Assembly: GCA_027083485.1 (NCBI GenBank)
Contig: JALWOO010000828.1
Span: forward strand, 1-10,470
Direction: 5' to 3'
Source of the DNA: Amylibacter sp.
GTDB lineage: Bacteria > Pseudomonadota > Alphaproteobacteria > Rhodobacterales > Rhodobacteraceae
Length of the DNA stretch: 10,470 nucleotides
In this document: one piece after another, positions 6,339-10,470 of the stretch
Layout: each line of letters starts with the position of its first letter
Position numbering within the stretch: position 1 is the stretch's first letter
Translations under genes and position numbers: made by a program
The notes under the pieces: generated by a model
Database searches by the model: none
Told to the model about the DNA's origin: nothing
Seen by the model: only the letters and a program-made list of their open reading frames with translations

Positions 6339-6947
6339 TTATAAACTCAGCAAAAGACCAGAGGCGATAAACCACATAACAGCCCCTATTCCCAGATCAA
6401 GAATACGCCAGGTGCGGGCTGTTTGCATAAGGGGTGCTAAGAAACGCGCGCCATAACCAAGGGCAAAGAAAAAAGTAAAGGATGCGGATGCAGCGGCGAT
6501 ACCGAAAACAAGCTTTTCTTGCTGCAACTGGAATTGCGTAGACACCGCACCGATCAAACCGACCGTATCAAGATAAACATGCGGGTTGAGCCAGGTACAG
6601 GCAAATACAACAGCTATTGCGGGCCAGAAATCCAGACCTTTACCCTTTAACTCCATCTCGTATCCCCCTTTAAAGGCAGCATAAAAACGCGTTGCCCCAT
6701 AGAAGAACAGAAAAATGGCCCCAAAAACCGTCAGAGCAAAGGGCAACCACGGAATGACATCGATCAGCTGATCAAATCCAGCCACGCCTAACGTAATTAA
6801 CAATGTATCGGATAGCGCACAAAACAGGCAAAGCGCAAAAACATGTGACTTCAAAAGGCCCTGGCGCAGAATAAAACTGTTTTGCGCCCCGATGGCCAAA
6901 ATCAGTGAAAACGCCGTAAAAAAACCCGTAACTGCCGCCGTGATCAT
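6339..6947 (-). CDS. argO: ArgO/LysE-type amino acid exporter
   Basis: This inner-membrane protein of the LysE superfamily likely exports arginine or lysine. The 202-residue product is the normal length and almost wholly hydrophobic, with about six membrane segments (near 3-23, 37-60, 65-88, 107-130, 143-166 and 180-200). The GAQNSFILRQGL block near 20-31 and ACTWLNPHVYLDT near 115-127 are the family hallmarks, closely resembling E. coli ArgO. No Shine-Dalgarno precedes the ATG; the start overlaps the DUF502 stop (ATGA), so translation is probably coupled. It is the last gene of the - strand operon, and no LysR-type activator is adjacent. The LysE family is secure; the precise amino acid is inferred from similarity to ArgO. 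Confidence 0.88.
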   Translation of the reverse strand: MITAAVTGFFTAFSLILAIGAQNSFILRQGLLKSHVFALCLFCALSDTLLITLGVAGFDQLIDVIPWLPFALTVFGAIFLFFYGATRFYAAFKGGYEMELKGKGLDFWPAIAVVFACTWLNPHVYLDTVGLIGAVSTQFQLQQEKLVFGIAAASASFTFFFALGYGARFLAPLMQTARTWRILDLGIGAVMWFIASGLLLSL

Positions 6948-7630
6948 GCGCCGCTAACGGTTTTAGGCGAGGCAATGCGCCCGGCGGCGATCTCTTCTTT
7001 GCTCGGAGGCATCACCAGCCCCGCAGAAATCACCAGTTTGGCGGCCGCTTCTACATCCATCTCCAGCAAAATCACGTCTTCCCGGGGTACAAACAACAAA
7101 AAGCCGGAAGTCGGGTTCGGGGTCGTGGGCAAGAATACGGAAAGCATGTCTCCGACATCTGTCTTTTCCACAATTTCCCCCCTGGATTTGGTTGACACAA
7201 AGGCAATCGCCCAGAGGCCTTTTCGGGGGTATTCAATCAAACAGGCCTTTTCAAAGCTGGAATTGCTCTGGCTCAGAACTGTTTCAACGATCTGCTTTAC
7301 ACCGTTATAAATCGATCGCACAATCGGCATACGATCCACAAGGCTTTCGCCATAGCGGAGCAACTGACGCCCGAAAATGCCTTTGGTCATGGCTCCGATA
7401 ACGGTGGTAAAAACCAGAAAAACCACAACACCGTAGCCCCGCACATTGGCACCGGTATAGGTGGCCGGTTTATAGGCTTCGGGCACCAGCGGCAGAACCC
7501 GGCTGTCAACAAACCCGACAAAGGCCCAAACCATCCAGATGGTCAAGGAAATCGGCAGCACAATCACCAATCCGGTCAGAAAGTTACTGCGCAGGCGCGA
7601 AAAAAGGCTGGGGCGTTTACGTTGTGGCAT
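6944..7630 (-). CDS. DUF502 family membrane protein
   Basis: This protein has the layout of the DUF502 family: a basic, cytosolic N terminus (RKRPSLFSRLR), two membrane segments (about residues 17-39 and 62-85, the first containing GLVIVLPISLTIWMVW), then a soluble domain with the YGESLVDRMPIVRSIYNGVKQ segment, LIEYPRKGLWAIAFVS, and FLPTTPNPTSGFLLFVP, the most recognisable family block. The function is not established. I chose ATG 7630 (228 residues); a TTG at 7639 would add three residues and neither has a strong ribosome binding site (GGAA is 12 nt before the ATG and 3 nt before the TTG). It starts 48 nt after psuG and shares an ATGA overlap with argO, so it is probably co-transcribed with both. 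A role with the pseudouridine genes is not implied. Confidence 0.85.
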   Translation of the reverse strand: MPQRKRPSLFSRLRSNFLTGLVIVLPISLTIWMVWAFVGFVDSRVLPLVPEAYKPATYTGANVRGYGVVVFLVFTTVIGAMTKGIFGRQLLRYGESLVDRMPIVRSIYNGVKQIVETVLSQSNSSFEKACLIEYPRKGLWAIAFVSTKSRGEIVEKTDVGDMLSVFLPTTPNPTSGFLLFVPREDVILLEMDVEAAAKLVISAGLVMPPSKEEIAAGRIASPKTVSGA

Positions 7631-7678
7631 ATCTGGCAAGTATTCCGCAGAAAGGTTGGGCTGGCTTGGTTTAAGAGG

Positions 7679-8587
7679 TTATGCGTCCGTCTGCAAGGCC
7701 CGTGCAATTTCGGCCCCGAGACGGGCATTATTCTTAACCAATGCGATATTGGATATCAATGAACGACCGGCTGTCAGCTCGACAATTCGGGCCAGCAAAA
7801 AAGGCGTAACCTTTTTGGCGGAAATGGATTGGGCCTCTGCTTCGGATACGGCCTGTTCAATGATCGGATTGAGGTAATCCGAAGGGATTTCAGCCTCTTG
7901 CGGGATCGGATTGGTAACAAGCTGTCCGCCTTCCAGCCCCAGAGAGGCCCGCATTTTATGAGCGGCGGCAATTTCTGCCGCATGATCCATGCGCAACGGG
8001 ATTGCAAGCTCGGAGGTCCGGGACCAGAACGCGGGCAACACATCGGTGCCGTAACCGATCACCGGCACGCCAAGCGTTTCCAGAACCTCGAGCGTTTTGG
8101 GCAAATCCAGAATGGCTTTGGCTCCGGCGCAAACCACGGTCACGGCGGTTTTGGACAGCTCGCGCAGATCCGCGCTAATGTCAAAGCTGGCTTCGGCCCC
8201 GCGATGCACCCCGCCAATGCCGCCGGTGGCGAACACGTCAATGCCGGCGCGGGCGGCGCAAATCATGGTAGCGGCAACCGTGGTGGCACCGGTCTTGCCA
8301 TTGGCCAGAGCCACGGCCAGATCCGCGCGCGACAGTTTCATCGCATCCGGTGTTCGGGCCAGCTGGTCAAGGGCGGCGTCATTCAGCCCTACATGGATTT
8401 CTCCCCCTGAAATCGCGATCGTTGCCGGAACGGCCCCGTTGTCACGCACGACCTGTTCAACAGTACGCGCCGTTTCAAGGTTTTGCGGATAAGGCATGCC
8501 ATGGGTGATAATCGTGCTTTCGAGCGCCACAATCGGGCGGTTGTCGCGTCGTGCGTCGGCAACTTCTTCGCTGTAGGTCAGGGTCAC
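7679..8587 (-). CDS. psuG: Pseudouridine-5'-phosphate glycosidase
   Basis: PsuG breaks the C-C glycosidic bond of pseudouridine-5'-phosphate to give uracil and ribose-5-phosphate; it is related to indigoidine-pathway IndA proteins. The 302-residue protein matches the family throughout: ALESTIITHGMPYPQN near 21-36, KLSRADLA, KTGATTVAATM, GGIGGVHRG, FDISADL, CAGAKAILD, TNPIP and NIALVKNNARL. Glu23, Lys84, His128, Asp140, Lys157 and Asn280 line up with the E. coli active-site residues Glu31, Lys93, His137, Asp149, Lys166 and Asn289 as I recall them, so the enzyme should be active. The start is GTG within a GTGA overlap with the psuK stop, with GGAG 8-9 nt upstream. The paired kinase supports pseudouridine salvage. 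Confidence 0.93.
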   Translation of the reverse strand: MTLTYSEEVADARRDNRPIVALESTIITHGMPYPQNLETARTVEQVVRDNGAVPATIAISGGEIHVGLNDAALDQLARTPDAMKLSRADLAVALANGKTGATTVAATMICAARAGIDVFATGGIGGVHRGAEASFDISADLRELSKTAVTVVCAGAKAILDLPKTLEVLETLGVPVIGYGTDVLPAFWSRTSELAIPLRMDHAAEIAAAHKMRASLGLEGGQLVTNPIPQEAEIPSDYLNPIIEQAVSEAEAQSISAKKVTPFLLARIVELTAGRSLISNIALVKNNARLGAEIARALQTDA

Positions 8588-9477
8588 AGAGGGGTCTCCG
8601 TTGAAATATATTTTGCGGTGGTATCGAGCGCAAATTGCAAGGCGTCCTGATCTATCAGGCCTTGAATTTCCGCCGCGATATGGGAGGCCATAAACACATC
8701 GCCCGCCCCTGTCACCCGTAAAACCGTCACTTCGGGCGGGGGCAGGGTGATGACTTGACCGTTAAGCGCCACCGAAGCCGGATTTGGCCCATCGGTAACG
8801 ATGGCCCGATAAAGCCCGGTTTGGGCCATCTTCTCCGCTGCCTGAGCCGTGGTTTTCAGCACATTGTCGAGCAGAATATTGGCCTCGAACAGGTTCAGAT
8901 AGGCCGTGGCGCTTTTGTGGCCGCGAAACGGGGCCAGACGTTCGGCCTTGCCGGGGCTGGCCGGTGCCAGACGCAAATCAGCCGCGCCAAATTCCGGGGC
9001 GGTGGCGATATAGGCCAAAGTATCTTGGGGCAGGTTTCCTTCGCAAATAACCATACCGGCAAAGGGGGTGTCCGGCGCGCCAATGCGACCGTCTGCCATA
9101 GGCGCGATCACCTGATCGGAAAGCGCTTCGAGCGAATGGGCGTCGGCAATAGCGGCAATGAGGCCATTCGCGCCTTCAATTGCCATATATTGATCGGTCG
9201 GGTGATCGGCAGAGACGTAAACATGCTGCGTATCCATGCCGCGCGCGGCACAATTCAGCAGCAATTCGCGCCCCGCCGCATCATCGCCAAGGGCGCTGAG
9301 CAGGGAAACCGGCAAATCATGCATGCGCAACGCCATGGCGATATTCATCGCCACCCCGCCGGGAATACGCAGGATATGGCCGGGAACATCGTCTCCGCTG
9401 GCCATTTTGCGCGGAGTGCGCCCGACGATGTCCCACAGGACAGAGCCAATGCACAGGATTTTTTCGGTGTGTTTCAT
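8584..9477 (-). CDS. psuK: PfkB family kinase, probable pseudouridine kinase
   Basis: This 297-residue PfkB/ribokinase-type kinase would phosphorylate pseudouridine at the 5' position to feed PsuG. The N-terminal part has CIGSVLWDI and the sugar-binding PGGVAMNIAMAL near 39-50 (GG at 40-41, Asn45). The C-terminal PfkB signature RVTGAGDVFMA places the catalytic base Asp260 in GAGD. The insert near 135-195 (ICEGNLPQDTLAYIA, then a region ending YLNLFEAN) has the normal layout of the nucleoside kinase branch. It overlaps psuG by four bases. No clear Shine-Dalgarno precedes the ATG, and the gene upstream ends 38 nt away. The specificity is inferred from the psuG partner; ribokinase or another nucleoside kinase would look similar. 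Confidence 0.85.
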   Translation of the reverse strand: MKHTEKILCIGSVLWDIVGRTPRKMASGDDVPGHILRIPGGVAMNIAMALRMHDLPVSLLSALGDDAAGRELLLNCAARGMDTQHVYVSADHPTDQYMAIEGANGLIAAIADAHSLEALSDQVIAPMADGRIGAPDTPFAGMVICEGNLPQDTLAYIATAPEFGAADLRLAPASPGKAERLAPFRGHKSATAYLNLFEANILLDNVLKTTAQAAEKMAQTGLYRAIVTDGPNPASVALNGQVITLPPPEVTVLRVTGAGDVFMASHIAAEIQGLIDQDALQFALDTTAKYISTETPL

Positions 9478-9515
9478 AGGGATGTTTTGGCGCGCAAAAA
9501 ACGGTTTGGCAAGGG

Positions 9516-10470
9516 TTACCAGAACCGGAAAACCATATCGTCCGGCGGCAAACAGACCTGATCGTTACAGGCTTGCAGGGTCAGGGTGATTTTATTCGGC
9601 CCGTTGGCTGCCGGTGGATAGGCAAAGGACTGGCTGAAATCGTTTTCATAGAGCGCCAGCGGTTTGGTGCTAAATCCCAGCTGTTTGATTTCCACAGGCG
9701 GATAGCTGGCAAGCGGGGCAGGGATCGCGTTTGCGGCCAGTTCCATGCCAATCAGGTAATCCTCCAGCGGTTTATGGGCATTGATATGCCAGCCTTTGGC
9801 AAGGCGAAAGGTCAGGGTCAGCCGGTTTTTGCTCCGCTCTGCGCGCGCCAGAATCCGCACCGCGCCCCCGCTGGACAGCCGCAACGTGCCGATCGGCCCG
9901 TTTGCCTGAATCGCCAAAGCATGCAGCAAACCGCCCCGTGAGGCAGGCCGGTTCAACCCGTCCACAGCAAGGCTCGCCGCCAGACGCGGGGCGGCCTCGC
10001 CGATGCGGGCAAGGCGGCGGTCCAGCCCGTCCAGCAGATGCAGGGCCTGCGCATTGCCGCTGGCGATTTCCGTGTCATCAAGGGGGCGAAACGGGCCGAG
10101 CGGGCCATGGGTTTGCGTCATGCGCATGGCTTTTCCCGGATCGGCAAATTTTTCCTGCATCCGGTTGGCAACCTGTTGGGCCTGCTGCAACCAATGGCGG
10201 TTGTTCGTGGGGGAAAAATCATACAGCGCCAGAAGTGCCGAACCAAAGGCTGCGTAATCGGGCAACTGTGCGGCACTATCGGCGCGCCCCTGAAACCGGA
10301 TGCGTTTGAAACCGGCAGCGTCCTGCATGTTGGACAGGATGAAATCAGCGGCCTTTTCAGCCGCTTGCAGGTAATCCGGCCGATCCAGAACCGCACTAGC
10401 CTCGGCCAGAGTGGCGATCATTTCCCCGTTCCATGACAGGATGATCTTTTTGTCGGTGATCGGTCGGGGG
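9516..10470 (-). CDS. DUF255/YyaL-like protein with C-terminal DsbD-N-like domain (partial)
   Basis: The gene runs off the right edge, so only the last 317 codons are seen. The first part contains DKKIILSWNGEMIATLAEA, matching the DxKxLxxWNGxMI block of the DUF255 (YyaL, SPATA20-like) family, whose usual N-terminal thioredoxin fold would lie outside the window; an alpha-helical barrel-like segment continues to about nucleotide 9880. The last 120 residues or so (about 9519-9875) look different: LTLTFRLAKGWHINAHKP, then EIKQLGFSTKPLALYE and LQACNDQVCLPP near the end, closely resembling the N-terminal domain of the DsbD disulfide reductase with its Cys pair. A true start is not visible; the ATG at 10421 is internal and lies in the middle of the conserved WNGEM block. 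It is the first visible gene of the - strand operon. The role of the family is unclear. Confidence 0.85.
   Translation of the reverse strand, partial: PRPITDKKIILSWNGEMIATLAEASAVLDRPDYLQAAEKAADFILSNMQDAAGFKRIRFQGRADSAAQLPDYAAFGSALLALYDFSPTNNRHWLQQAQQVANRMQEKFADPGKAMRMTQTHGPLGPFRPLDDTEIASGNAQALHLLDGLDRRLARIGEAAPRLAASLAVDGLNRPASRGGLLHALAIQANGPIGTLRLSSGGAVRILARAERSKNRLTLTFRLAKGWHINAHKPLEDYLIGMELAANAIPAPLASYPPVEIKQLGFSTKPLALYENDFSQSFAYPPAANGPNKITLTLQACNDQVCLPPDDMVFRFW
9519..9875 (-). other. DsbD-N-like C-terminal domain of the DUF255 protein
   Basis: Within the partial DUF255 gene, the stretch from about codon LRLSSGG to the end carries the pattern of the DsbD alpha (N-terminal) domain: GWHINAHKP, a proline-rich centre with EIKQLGF, then QACNDQVCLPP containing a Cys-x4-Cys pair. 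In DsbD the homologous cysteines pass electrons to periplasmic partners. I infer a redox-active domain from the motif; the boundary is approximate. Confidence 0.6.

Noticed and set aside
6274..6340. AAAGACG and CGTCTTT inverted repeat across the ctrA/argO gap
   Set aside because: The arms are 7 bp with 53 nt between them and do not form part of a compact hairpin; chance is likely.
8755..9561. Long open frame on the + strand opposite psuK
   Set aside because: It is antisense to a clear PfkB kinase, its translation resembles no family, and long antisense frames are expected in this codon usage.

Overview
The window reads as chromosomal DNA of an alphaproteobacterium. The class is set by a full-length CtrA response regulator with its small antagonist SciP (DUF1153) directly upstream; both are hallmarks of the alphaproteobacterial cell-cycle circuit. 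The five genes at the left edge look like the tail of a Calvin-Benson-Bassham (cbb) operon, so the organism is probably able to fix CO2, although no RuBisCO, phosphoribulokinase or cbbR is inside the window. I cannot name a genus from sequence alone.

Layout. (1) Positions 43-3847, + strand: class II fructose-bisphosphate aldolase (cbbA), ribulose-phosphate 3-epimerase (rpe/cbbE), a thioredoxin-fold protein with a CxxC motif, phosphoglycolate phosphatase (gph/cbbZ, GTG start) and a CbbY-type HAD phosphatase. Spacing is tight (1-nt overlap, 4-nt gap, 56-nt gap), except that a perfect 10-bp GC-rich hairpin separates cbbA from rpe. (2) Positions 3889-5028, - strand: mnmA, tRNA 2-thiouridylase, convergent with the cbb genes. 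(3) Positions 5149-6234, + strand: sciP then ctrA, divergent from mnmA. The two intergenic stretches here hold several short perfect inverted repeats and one TTAACC CtrA-like half-site. (4) Positions 6339-10470, - strand: a probable operon, read right to left, of a DUF255/YyaL-like protein (5' end outside the window), a PfkB kinase (psuK), pseudouridine-5'-phosphate glycosidase (psuG), a DUF502 membrane protein and an ArgO/LysE-type amino acid exporter. Four-base stop/start overlaps join psuK-psuG and DUF502-argO.

How they work together. The cbb genes make and interconvert sugar phosphates of the cycle, while the two HAD phosphatases remove by-products of RuBisCO (2-phosphoglycolate, and the inhibitor xylulose-1,5-bisphosphate if CbbY acts as its relatives do). 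The thioredoxin-like gene among them has no settled role. SciP and CtrA would form a local cell-cycle transcription module. PsuK and PsuG form a two-step route from pseudouridine to uracil plus ribose-5-phosphate.

Most of the window is ordinary core metabolism, and I found no clear new defence or mobile system. The items most worth a second look are the C-terminal DsbD-N-like domain on the DUF255 protein, the redox protein embedded in the cbb operon, and the paired dyads in front of ctrA. No stretch longer than 300 bases lacks a gene. I saw no tRNA, rRNA, CRISPR, insertion sequence or phage feature.
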